Positions 46,681-56,783 of a stretch of 64,000 bases of DNA are shown in pieces. The notes below the pieces were generated by a model. That model was given only the letters and a program-made list of their open reading frames with translations. It ran no database searches and was not told the origin of the DNA. How positions within the stretch are numbered: position 1 is the first letter of the stretch; each line of letters starts with the position of its first letter. The translations under genes and the position numbers were made by a program. Origin of the DNA: Hevea brasiliensis (taxonomy: Eukaryota; Streptophyta; Magnoliopsida; Malpighiales; Euphorbiaceae); contig NC_079496.1 in assembly GCF_030052815.1 (NCBI RefSeq), positions 79,473,652 through 79,537,651 of the forward strand, written 5' to 3'.

Positions 46681-47220
46681 TCATGGCAATTCATCAGGAA
46701 ATACATCTGGAAAGTCATATACTGTAGAGATGTCCCTCAATGCTGGACTCCCCACTTGGGTGTCTACCACATGTGCCAAGTATGCTTCACACCCCTTTCT
46801 GATCATTTTTCTATCTAGTACAGCTGAAATGATGTTTGATGGCAATAGCTGCCTCTCCCCATGTATTACCACATCACTGTACTGAGGAAGACCAAAAGTG
46901 ACTGTCTTCAGTCTACAGTCAATCATGGCGTGATGCCTAGCTAACCAATCCATGCCCAAGATGATATCATAATCTCTGAAGGGCATTTCAATGAGATCAG
47001 ATAGGAAAGTATGTCCTTGGATCACCAAAGGACAATCCCTATACATTCTATTAACCCTGACCTCTTGTCCTAGCGGACTTGTTACTAGCACCTCAAAGTC
47101 CATTTTTGTACATAGAACAACAATGCAATCAATGATGCTAGCACTCACATAAGAATTGGTTGAACCCGGATCAAATAACACAAACACATCTTGATTAAAA
47201 GTTGAGAAGGTACCAGCCAA
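46681..47220 (-). pseudogene. pol: Aspartic protease (element D)
   Basis: Open frame of 179 codons on the minus strand. Catalytic motif FDPGSTNSYVS, flap and second-lobe segment YDIILGMDWLARHH, then the linker to RT ([21 protein letters not shown]). His of the usual STHSY is Asn. It is separated from Gag by a frame break near 47225. Confidence 0.9.
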
Positions 47221-48449
47221 AAAATCAGATGTCTCGGCCTCTTCTCTCTATCTCATTGCGTAGACTCTGACTGGAGCACTGCCTTGCTCTGATTGATTCA
47301 ATGTGCCTTGGCTGCCTACTAGACTACCTCTACCCCTGCCTCTACCTCTGCTAGGTGGTTGTGAACCTCAGGTGATAGGATTTTGAACTGACCCTTCAGC
47401 AGTAGTAGGAGGTGGCCCAACTCTACGGGCACTGGTGCAGTCCTTGGCAAAGTGTCTTGTGCCTCCACAGTTATAACAGGCTCCTATGGCCTTGTAACAT
47501 ATCCCACCGTGACTTCTACTACAAGTTTCACATTAGCGGGGAGGGTAGGAACTTTTGGTACTCTGCTGACCAGATGAAGGAGGTTTCTGTCCCGAATATC
47601 TTCCCCTACCGGACTTCTTACCACCTCTGCTGTGTCCCCCATGGTTCTTCCTCTTTCCAATAGGACCACTGGAACTCTGTTCTATTGACTTTCCCTCTTT
47701 TTCTATCTTCTCTGATTTCTTTTTCTCAAGGGCCGCTTCAAATTCAATTCTTTCTAATTCTAATACTTGAGAAATAAGCTCAGAGAAGTTAGTGTGCTTG
47801 AATCCAACCACTTGTAGTCTGATACTAGGCTTCAAGTCGATTTCAAACCTCTTACATCTTTCCCTGCTGGTAGAAAGTAGACTTACTGCATAATGGCTCA
47901 GGCGGGAAAATTTCCTTTCATATTCAGCCACCGATCTACTCCCCTGTTTCAAACTTAGGAACTCTTGCAGCTTCTGGTCCACATAAGCATCAGGGACATA
48001 TTTTTGTCTGAACTCCCGCAAAAAATCATTCCATGTTAGCACTGAAGGTTCTACCAGACTATGGGAAATGGTTTTCCACCAGTCATATGCATCCCCCTGT
48101 AGCAAAGACACTGAGTACTCAAATCTCAGCTCCTCTGTACAATGTAGCTTCTTGAACACCCTATCCATTCTCTCTAACCACTTTTCTCCCTCTATAGGAT
48201 CTACTGTCCCCTTGAACTCAGTAACCCCATATTTCATTAGCTTGTCATACTGCCTAGCTGAAGACTGTGGTTGTACCACTGATGTCTGTAGTGGGACTTG
48301 AGTAGGCACGTTACCAGCCATTTATTGGAACATTGCAGCCATACTATGGGGACTGGTGCGGCTGATCCACTGACATTGTGTAGGGCTGGGGCATCCCCTT
48401 ATACCTCAGCCTCTATAGATTGATCGACTGAATGATCACCCTCTTCCAT
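47221..48449 (-). pseudogene. gag: Gag (element D)
   Basis: The start codon is at 48449 (MEEGD, as in A and E). A TAA follows within about 20 codons where homologues have CAA. From 48321 a 262-codon frame covers the Gag domain: QYDKLMKYGVTEFKG, DAYDWW, FRQKYVPDAYVDQK, SVAEYERKFSRLSHYAVSLL and CKRFEIDLKPS, then a Lys/Ser/Gly-rich basic tail. The nucleocapsid knuckle region (CYNCGG, then RHFAKD) lies at about 47445-47490 after another stop. This is the best preserved family I Gag domain in the window. Confidence 0.9.
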
Positions 48450-48563
48450 AGTCAATTCGAGGATCTTAGACCTCCTGAACAAATAACACAAGGGGATTTC
48501 CTCCCGTTAGTGCATATTTATAATGTAATGTACTGTATATATCAAACAATGACATTGAGCAGT
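48450..48563 (-). other. Leader of element D, cut by element F
   Basis: Reverse complement of the leader seen in A and E, including the block that reads ctgctcaatgtca and the gggaggaaatcccc inverted repeat (48492-48505). The remainder and D's 5' LTR are displaced past the window end by F and G. gcagt at 48559-48563 is F's expected left target-site copy. Confidence 0.8.
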
Positions 48564-51500
48564 TGTAACACCCTCCCTGTAGCAATTTTGTACATTCTAC
48601 TGTTTCGGTGATTGGTGTCGGTCCGGATAGCTAAAATGTCTGAAAAAATATTTAAACTAAAGTGAGGAACTATAATTAACTCAAATATTAATAAGAAAAA
48701 TTTAGGAAAAATTTTAGAAATAAAATACAACCAAGTTAAATGAGCCGGTGCCCTAGCGATGGGTAACCTAGTGAGAAGTTACGGTTCTCGCAACTAGGAG
48801 CCCTAGACCCGGGGGAAAAATTATAAAATAATTTCTGAGACTCCAGAGAAGGGTTATTGAGGTTCTTATGGCATTAGAATGCCAAGAAAATACTTAAAAA
48901 AAATTTCAATCAGTACAGACAATTTTGGCTCGTTAAGCCAAACGGAGGGCATTTTGGTCATTTCGCCTTCAGAGGTGATTTTCGGCCGACTTGTCCAGTT
49001 AAGTAAATAATTATTATGACATAAAATGTGAATAAATATTACTAAAAATTGAATTGAAAATGAGTAAAAAAGAAAAGAAAAAAAAATGAATTAAATGGGA
49101 ATTTATGACATCACATGATGTCATTAGTGTGCCTTCACCCACTCAAGTGTTGACACATGGCATAAATGTGTTTAAAAAGACAAAATGGGCTGAAAATAAA
49201 CAAAAAAATCAGACCTTTCACTCCCTTTCTTCTTCCTTGCGTGAACCTTCTCCATAACCAATATTTTCAAGCTTTTTCAAAGCTTGATTTTACAAACTTC
49301 TACCCAACAAAACCCTAAGCTAGCAACATAAAAATTTGTTCTTACATCCTAGTGAAGCTTTTGGGAGCAAAAAAAAGTGGAAAACAAGAATTTGATCAAG
49401 TGGGAAATTCACTCCATAAGAGGTTAGTGACCTAAACCTTGAATTTCACTTTAATTTCATGTTTAAGAACTATGAATGTGTAAATGACAAAGAAATTTGA
49501 TGAAACACCATTGGTATGCTAACCCTAAATTTTGGCAGCCATGGTTAGGGTAATATGGTGATGATTTTTGGGGAGTTAACATGCTAGTGTGGCTGCCCTT
49601 AATATGTATCTTATAAGTGAATTGATAAATGCAATGATAATACATGGTTTTGAAATGTTGAGTTAGGGTTTGGGTTGAAGAATGAGACTTTGATCTTGTG
49701 ATGATGGGAGTAGGTTTTAATGGTCAATTAGTGACCATTTGGTTTGGTTTGAATCAAAAATGAAGTGAATTGGGTTGTGGGATTTAAGGTTGGAGTGGCT
49801 GCCTTGTGTGACCTGCAGGTTTGGATGTGAGTCCAGCCTGTTTGGACAGGCATAACTTGAATTGTAGAGGTTCATTTGGTGTTTGGTCAATTGGAAATAA
49901 AACTAGACACAAAATGGCACAACTTTGGTGAAGAAACCATGCCCATAAGACCAAACTAAATGGACCAAAACCTTGCTCCAATCTGGGTGACCTGCAATTT
50001 GCCTGGGCAAAATGACTAAATGAATAGTATTTGGTCATTTGGCCATAACTCAATCTAGCAAGGTCCAATTGACCTGAAATTTTACCAGCAACAAGTTGAG
50101 GTATATACCAACAACTTTTATGAAGAAATTTGACCCAAATTATGATCATAACCTAGTCAAATTGCCAACCAAACTTGAGTTACCAAATCTGGCAGAAACA
50201 ACTTTACCCAGAATTTTGGAATCTATCCAATCCGGCCAATTATGGTTTTTAGGCCATAACTTGAGCTACAAAACTCCAAATGGAGTGATTCAAAAAAGGA
50301 AATTCAACTATACAAAATAAGGAACAACTTTTATGTTGATCATTTTTCCAAATTCCCACTGAAAAGGTGACTAATGGAATAGTAAACCCAAAGCTTGAAA
50401 ACTGAAAATTCTATCCAATTCACTTTAAGCTTAGAGATGGTATTGGCAACCAATACCAACAAGTTTAAAATGAAAAATGTGGTATGTTGATGATATTTAA
50501 ACTAATTTACCTATTGTCAATGCAAAAGTTAACATTTTGGTTGACCAATGAAATGAATAGTAATCATAAAAATTCAATTTCGAAGAATTACATAAATGAA
50601 AGTGTTAAATGCCCTAGTAGGCCTAATGTGATTGGTTTGGATAGGTTGGCATGCCAATAGGGTTCTGTTAGCAGTACTGCATATGGCTTCATGCCATTCT
50701 GTATTTCATGGCTTCCCATGCCATTCTGTGACATAATAGCCTTTGGCTATGATATTGAGTTGTTATACTCGGGTTTAATCCCCAATAATTATCACAGCTT
50801 ATTAGTTGTTATGTTGCACACTGGGAGATATAATGTGACCGATGGTGTGATGGTCCGAGGTACTTAGTACCCAGTACCAGTTTACTCATTTATCCAGTCC
50901 AGTCAACTAGTATAGGTTACTCGGGCAGTATTAATAAATCTTACCAAACTTCAATTGAATAATATTGCAATAAACATTTGAGACTTAGTTCACCCAAAAA
51001 TGTAAACATATATTCTGTACACATGTTTTTATTTTATTTTATTTTATTTTATATTGTCACCACTAAGCAGAATTGCTTAGCGCGTCGCTTTTGCCATGCC
51101 CAGGTACTAGAGACATAGCTGGGGAGTCCAGCAGGCCTCATACAGGGTGAGCCTTCATATCTGCACTCAGAGTTCAGAGTCACCTCACATTACAGTGCAT
51201 TTGGTAGGACATTAGGCCACTTTTGATATTTTGATATTTTGTATTTTGTAACCTTCTGTAATGTATATTATAAATTCATGTAATCAAGCTTTTGATGTAA
51301 GTATCTATGAAATATGTTCAGTAATAAATTGAGCATTTTTCATTGAGTTGACTGTGTTTTGAATTGAATTGAATTTTGAGATACTAAAGTGAATTGAGAA
51401 AGTGTTGAGTATATATTGGAGGTTGATTGAGAATAATGTGATGATATTATTGGGAGTGTTTTTAACAGCTTCAGAAGAACTGTTTTTCCAATTTATCGCC

Positions 51501-51670
51501 GGCACTCTACCGGATTTTCTATAAAATTTGCGGAAAAATTTAGTTTTATCAGAAATTATAAATAAATGAATTAAAAGGGATTAATTGAAATTAAAACATG
51601 AATTGGTGTTCCGACACACTGAGTGGCATAACTTGCTCGGCTACACTATAGACGGGTAAGGGGTGTCACA
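48564..51670 (+). mobile_element. Element F 5' LTR, 3107 bp
   Basis: tgtaacaccctccctgtagc to cgggtaaggggtgtcaca. It contains a short (ATTTT)n run at about 51029-51052, the block reading gaggtacttagtacccag near 50859 (an inverted repeat in the other copies) and the double stem-loop at 51057-51105. Confidence 0.92.
51057..51105 (+). other. Conserved double stem-loop (F 5' LTR)
   Basis: CTAAGCA-gaat-TGCTTAG (51063-51080), then CGCGT with a partly decayed partner (atgcc), followed by caggtac. Confidence 0.65.
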
Positions 51671-51779
51671 TCGGTTTAGGCGTTTCTGGGTCTAGATAGA
51701 GTACATACCATTGCATTGCATTTGTAATTGTTGAGGTGACACTGATGCAGATCTGTTGTTTTCTTATTTTGAATAGGTT
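51671..51779 (+). other. Element F leader lacking the primer-binding site
   Basis: Here ggtgtcacat is followed directly by cggtttaggcgtttctggg. Element G has 17 extra bases at this point that carry tggtatcagagc. The rest of the leader matches G (gaggtgacact, cgcagatctg-like block). Confidence 0.8.
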
Positions 51780-52792
51780 ATGGATCTTGCTTCGCAAAGA
51801 GCAGTTGATGAAGAGGTGGAGAGTCATGCTCCACCAAGGGCTGAGTCTGGGGGCAGGGGAGAATCTGCTCCACCAGCAGCTGAGCCACCTGCTCAACCTC
51901 AGTTTGCTCTATTCCAGCAAATGACCGAGTTCTACCAGCAAATGATGGGGGCAATTCCACCACCACAACCACAACCTCCACCAGCACCACAGAAGTCCCA
52001 TTTGGAGAAATTGTGAAAACATGGGGCTGTAGACTTCTTTGGGAAGAAGGAGGATGATCCCATGGCTGCAGAAAATTGGTTGGACAGAACCATCAGAGTA
52101 CTGAAACAGCTAAACTGCACCCCCTAGCAGAACCTAGTGGGTGCTGTGTCCCTATTACAGGATGACGCATATCAGTGGTGGGACACAGTAACCAGTAAGG
52201 TGCAACCTGAACGGATCACCTAGGAATTCTTCCTTATAGAGTTCAGAAAGAAATATATTAGCAAAGTGTATTTAGAAGAGCGAAGAAGGGAATTCATCAG
52301 TTTGAGATAGAGACAGTTGTCGGTGGCTGAGTATGAGCGTGAGTTTGTCAAACTGAGCCGGTATGGGAGGGAGATAGTCCCTACCGAGGCAGAGAGATGC
52401 AGACGGTTTGAGGAAGGGCTCAATGACAACATCAAAGTTATGATCACAGCACTGGAGATTACGGATTTTGCTAAACTGGTAGATGCAGCATCAAAAGTGG
52501 AAAGGGTCAGAATCAATGAACAAAAGAGAAGGGAAAGACAGCAGAAGAGGGGTCCGGGTCAGTCCAGCGCATTTTCTGCACCCAGTAAGAAGAGTAAGGG
52601 TCCTCCTGCTCAGAGTTTAGGACCACTATAGGGTCAGGGTCAATCTCAAGGGCCCAGACTGTAGTTCACACCTAGGAGAGGCCAGCCCACACCATCAATG
52701 GGTAGCTCTCCAGGGACGGTGTTTAGGGGACCAGCCCTTGCATCTTCTGCCTGTCAGTTTGTCAGAAGTGGCATAAAAGGGAGTGTTGGCGA
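51780..52792 (+). pseudogene. gag: Gag (element F)
   Basis: ATG at 51780 (MDLASQRAVDEEVESHAPP). An acidic, Pro/Gln-rich N-terminus is followed by the Gag domain (DAYQWWDTV, then SVAEYEREFVKLSRYGREIV, CRRFEEGLND) and a basic Lys/Arg/Gln tail to 52628. In-frame stops: TGA at 52014, TAG at 52125, 52221, 52308 and 52629. The first zinc knuckle, complete in G as CPHCQKWHKGEC, is frameshifted here (52750-52785). The sequence is clearly related to family I Gag but with a different N-terminus. Confidence 0.87.
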
Positions 52793-54439
52793 GTGACCGG
52801 TGCATGCTTACAGTGTGGATCGACAGAACACCAGATCAAGAATTGTCCGAAAAGGACTACTACTGTTGCTCCAACACAAACTGACAGACCTACTCCTGCA
52901 CCACAAAGAGGTAGGAAGCCTGGTAAACCTGAGGCAGCTGGTCCATCACTGAGGCCTACATTCGAGTCAACTGAGAGGCTAAACACTAGAATACCAGCTA
53001 GGGCTTATGCCATCAGAGCTCAAGAGGAGCAAGATGCCCCGGATGTCATCAGGGGTACGTTTTCCCTCTACAACACTTCTGTACATGCATTGGTGGATCC
53101 AGGATCCACTCATTCCTACATTTGCATCAAACTGCCCATAGAGAGGGGAGTTCCAGTAGAGGAGAGTGATGAAGACATTCTTGTCACAAATCCACTAGGC
53201 CACAGTGTGATAGTGAATAAGGTGTATAAAGGTTGCCCGTTGAGGATTCAGGGGTATGAATTCTCGGCAGACCTAATTGAATTGCCCTTCCACGAGTTTG
53301 ACGTGATTTTGGGAATGGACTGGTTGTCACGTCATCAAGCAATAGTTGATTGTAAATTGAAGAGAATTTCTCTGAAAACTTCTGAGGATAATGAGATCAC
53401 TGTTGTGGGTGAAAGGATGATTTCTGTCAATGTTATCTCACTACTGATTGCAAGAAGACTGATGAGAAAAGGCTGTGAAGCTTACCTAGCACACGTGGTT
53501 GATACTAGGCAAGCTAAGCCAAACCTGAATGATATACCCACAGTAAGAGACTTCCCAGATGTATTTCCTGAAGAGTTGCCTGGTTTACCACCAGGAAGGG
53601 AAGTCGAGTTTGCTATTGAGGTAATGCCGGGTACAGCACCCATTTCCATTGCTCCTTATAGGATGGCACCCACTGAATTGAGGGAGTTGAAAACTCAGTT
53701 GCAAGAGTTGCTTGATAAGGGGTTCATACGCCCCAGAGTGTCACCATGGGGAGCTCCGGTGCTGTTTGTGAAGAAAAAGGATGGAACTTTGAGATTGTGT
53801 ATTGATTACCGGCAGTTAAATAAAGTAACTGTGAAGAATAAATATCCATTGCCCAGAATTGACGATATGTTTGATCAGTTGAAGGGAGCCGGTGTATTTT
53901 CAAAAATTGACTTCAGATCAGGGTATCATCAGTTGAGGGTAAAGGATGTGGATGTGTCAAAAACTGCATTCAGAACCCGGTATGGGCACTATGAATTTCT
54001 AGTGATGCCGTTTGGGTTAACAAATGCACCAGCAGCATTTATGGACCTTATGAACCGTATCTTCCATCCATACTTAGATCGATTCGTAGTGGTATTTATT
54101 GATGATATTCTGGTGTATTCCAAGACCAGGGAAGAACATGATGAACATTTGAGGATTGTTCTGCAAACCCTGCGAGAAAAGAAGCTGTATGCTAAGTTGT
54201 CCAAGTGTGACTTCTGGATGAGTGAAATCTCTTTCCTTGGACACATAGTATCAGCAAAGGGGATTAGAGTGGATCCCAAAAAGATAGAAGCAGTGATGGA
54301 ATGGAAGCCTCCTAGAAATACAACTGAGGTCAGAAGTTTCTTGGGGCCAGCTGGGTATTACAGAAGATTTGTGAAGGGATTTTCCTTAATAGCTGCTCCA
54401 ATGAGCAAGTTGTTACACAAGAATGTCAGATTTAACTAG
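52793..54439 (+). pseudogene. pol: Gag C-terminus, protease and RT (element F), 548-codon frame
   Basis: Starts in the second zinc knuckle ([14 protein letters not shown]). Protease: VDPGSTHSY with the catalytic Asp codon at 53096, and the [14 protein letters not shown] segment. [53 protein letters not shown] and the catalytic FIDD at 54095-54106. A substitution gives [10 protein letters not shown] where all other copies have [10 protein letters not shown]. It stops at a TAG (54437-54439) where G has TGG. This is the only copy here with protease and RT palm in one open frame, which shows Gag and Pol were encoded as one polyprotein. Confidence 0.93.
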
Positions 54440-55309
54440 AATGACAAATGTCAGGCTAGTTTTGAGAGATTAAAGGCTATGTTGTCAGAGGCACCAGTGT
54501 TAACATAGCCAGTGTCAGGAAAGGACTTTGTGATCTACAGTGATGCCTCATATAATTGGCTAGGGTGTGTATTGATGCAAGAGGGGAAAGTGGTCGCCTA
54601 TGCTTCCAGGCAGTTAAGGCCACATGAACAAAACTACCTTACTCATGACCTAGAGTTAGCAGCGATTATCTTCGCACTGAAGATATGGAGGCATTATTTA
54701 TATGGTGAAAAATGCTACATCTATACCGACCACAAGAGTCTAAAATATTTGCCAACCCAGAAGGAGCTCAATCTTAGACAGAGGCGATGGATTGAGTTCC
54801 TAAAGGACTATGATTGTGTGATAGATTATCATCCTGGGAAGGCAAATGTAGTTGCTGATGCTTTAAGCAGAAAGTTCATCACAGCTTTAAGATCACTCAA
54901 TGCCTGTCTGTCCTTAGCTCAAGATGGAGCTATTTTGGCTGAGTTGCAAGTGAGGCCAACCCTACTACAGCAAATACAAGATAGGCAGAAGGCAGATGAA
55001 AAACTAATGGCAATTATGGCTAAAATTCCTAAGGGGAAGGAAACTGAATATGAGGTGAAAGCAGATGGGTGTCTATACTACAGAGGAAGAGTGTGTGTAC
55101 CAGGTGATGGGGAACTGAAGGCTAGTATTCTGAAAGAAGCACACACGAGTGTTTATGCTATGCACCCGGGGAGCACAAAAATGTATAATGATTTGAAGCC
55201 TCATTATTGGTGGCCTGGTATGAAGAGGGATATAGCTGACTATGTGACTAAATGCTTGACATGTCAGCAAGTTAAGGCAGAACATCAAGTTCCATCGGGT
55301 TTGTTCTGA
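54440..55309 (+). pseudogene. pol: RNase H and integrase zinc finger (element F)
   Basis: In frame with the RT after two TAG stops (54437, 54506). RNase [25 protein letters not shown] and [10 protein letters not shown] (54530-54875). Integrase N-terminus: an H-x6-H (HTSVYAMH) and CLTC zinc finger near 55140-55265. The frame ends at a TGA near 55307, where G reads on into LLQP. Confidence 0.9.
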
Positions 55310-55643
55310 CCTATAAACATACAGAATGGAAATGAGACCGGTCACTATGGATTTTGTTAGTGGTCCGCCCTCACCCAAAGGAAGCATGATGCAAGATGGG
55401 TGATAGTGGATAGATTGAGCCTGATTCTGACAGACCGATGACTACTCACTGGAGAAGCTAGCAGAATTGTATATCAGTGAGATAGTTAGGCTGCATGGAA
55501 TCCCACTTTCTATCATATCTGACCGAGACCCAAGGTTTACATCAAGATTCTGGAAGAAGTTGCATGAATCCTTGGGTACATAACTCCACTTCAGCACAGC
55601 TTTTCATCCTCAGACGGATGGGCAATCAGAAAGAGTAATCCAA
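55310..55643 (+). pseudogene. pol: Integrase catalytic core, exon 1 part (element F)
   Basis: Asp in TMDFVSG (55350-55352), first Asp of SDRDPRF (55521-55523) and Glu of GQSERVIQ (55629-55631) are all present. Between them are frameshifts near 55375-55440 and a TAA near 55580 (CAA in G). It ends at ATC CAA, where the intron begins. Confidence 0.87.
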
Positions 55644-55718
55644 GTACACAACTGAAACCAATTGAACTAATGCAAATATTGAACTAAAATGATAATAATA
55701 ACATGAAATATATGTCAG
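55644..55718 (+). other. Candidate spliceosomal intron, 75 bp, in integrase (element F)
   Basis: Begins gtacac after CAA and ends tatgtcag before GTC CTT GAG. It is GT-AG, phase 0, 25% G+C, with ctaat- and tgataat-like branch-point candidates. Family I elements D and E encode the same protein with no insert here (QILKDM, QILEDM against Q|VLEDM). Read through, it gives a TGA after three codons. Element G has an insert of the same length at the same position (61 of 75 bases identical), while flanking exon sequence is more similar. Confidence 0.8.
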
Positions 55719-56480
55719 GTCCTTGAGGATATGCTGAGGAGTTGTGTCATTGAGTTTGAAGGAAGTTGGGATAGATACCTCCCACTGGCAGAATTCGCAT
55801 ACAACAATAGCTGTCAAGCTAGCATTCAAATGGCTCCGTATGAAGCACTGTATGGGAGGAAATGTAGAACCCCAGTGTGTTGGACTGAATTGGGAGAAGA
55901 TAAGCTGGTAGGACCAGACCTGGTGAAACAGACTGAGGAAAAAGTGAAAATAATCAAAGCTAACCTGAAGATTGCCTCCGATAGCCAGAAGTCTTATGCT
56001 GACCTGAAGAGAAAAGAGATAGAGTATGCAGTTGGTGATAAAGTGTTTCTCAAAGTCTCACCATGGAAGAAAATATTGAGGTTCGGAAGAAAAGGTAAGT
56101 TGAGCCCTAGATTTATTGGCCCATATGAAGTCATTGAACGTGTGGGTCCAGTGGCCTATAGGCTAGCTTTACCACCAGAGCTAGACAAGATCCACAATGT
56201 GTTCCACGTGTCTATGTTAAGAAGATACCGCTCAGATCCTTCACATGTCATCTCCATGGAAGAAATTAAAGTACAACCGAATTTGACATATGAAGAAGAA
56301 CCCATACGAATCCTGGCTCGGGAAGTGAAAGAGTTGAGAAATAAGCAGATCCCACTGGTAAAAGTGCTTTGGAGGCACCACAACACCGAGGAGGCAACTT
56401 GGGAAAGTGAAGAGACGATGAGGCAACAGTTCCCTCAACTGTTTGAATTAGGTAAATTTCGAGGACGAAATTTAAATTAA
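55719..56480 (+). pseudogene. pol: Integrase C-terminus and chromodomain, exon 2 part (element F)
   Basis: Open for the whole segment. [46 protein letters not shown], the GPY/F motif GPYEVIERVG, HVSMLRRYRSDPSH and a chromodomain (YEEEPIRILAREV, then VKVLW, EEATWESEE, PQLFEL). The stop lies in the polypurine tract, so coding reaches almost to the LTR. The reading frame is kept although other parts of F are broken. Confidence 0.93.
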
Positions 56481-56491
56481 AGGGGAAGAGT
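56475..56491 (+). promoter_or_regulatory. Polypurine tract (element F)
   Basis: aaattaaaggggaagagt immediately before the LTR start. It is shorter in G than family I tracts. Confidence 0.85.
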
Positions 56492-56553
56492 TGTAACATC
56501 CTCTCTGTAGCAATTTCGTACACTCTACTATTCCAGTGATCGGTGTCGGTCCG
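56492..56553 (+). mobile_element. Element F 3' LTR, first 62 bp
   Basis: tgtaacatcctctctgtagc to gtgtcggtccg, then cut by element G. It matches the first bases of F's 5' LTR with a few substitutions. The last five bases, gtccg, are G's expected left target-site copy. Confidence 0.85.
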
Positions 56554-56766
56554 TGTAACACCCTCCCGGTAACCACTCCGTACATCCTACTGTTCCGGCG
56601 ATCGGTGTCGGTCCGGACAGCTAGAATGTCCGGAAAAATATTTAAACTAAAGACAGGAACCATAATTAACTCAAATATTAATAAGAAAAATTTAGTAAAA
56701 ATTTTAGAAATAAAATACAACCAAGTGAAACGAGCCGGTGCCCAAGCGATGGGTAACCGGAGGGAA

Positions 56767-56783
56767 GTTGCGGTTCTCGCAAC
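56767..56783 (+). other. Perfect 6-bp hairpin near LTR start (family II)
   Basis: GTTGCG and CGCAAC around gttct, about 214 bp into the LTR after agcgatgggtaacc. It sits in the same place as the AACGACT/AGTCGTT hairpin of element E but has different bases. Confidence 0.6.

Larger units (their letters stand above)
48564..56553 (+). mobile_element. Element F: family II chromovirus, 3' LTR interrupted by G
   Basis: Full 5' LTR, gag-pol and polypurine tract, plus the first 62 bp of the 3' LTR before element G begins. Coding order is Gag, protease, RT, RNase H, integrase with an intron, chromodomain. The primer-binding site is deleted. Several TAG stops fall at CAG or TGG codons, so this copy is inactive and fairly old. 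Confidence 0.92.

Noticed and set aside
55644..55718. Small transposon or MITE in the integrase
   Set aside because: No terminal inverted repeat or target duplication, identical length and position in two elements, and GT-AG ends in phase 0 fit an intron better.
56492..56560. Tandem duplication of an LTR start
   Set aside because: The two starts differ at many bases and the second continues into a full LTR with its own primer site, so insertion of a separate element explains it better. A matching TSD beyond the window would settle it.
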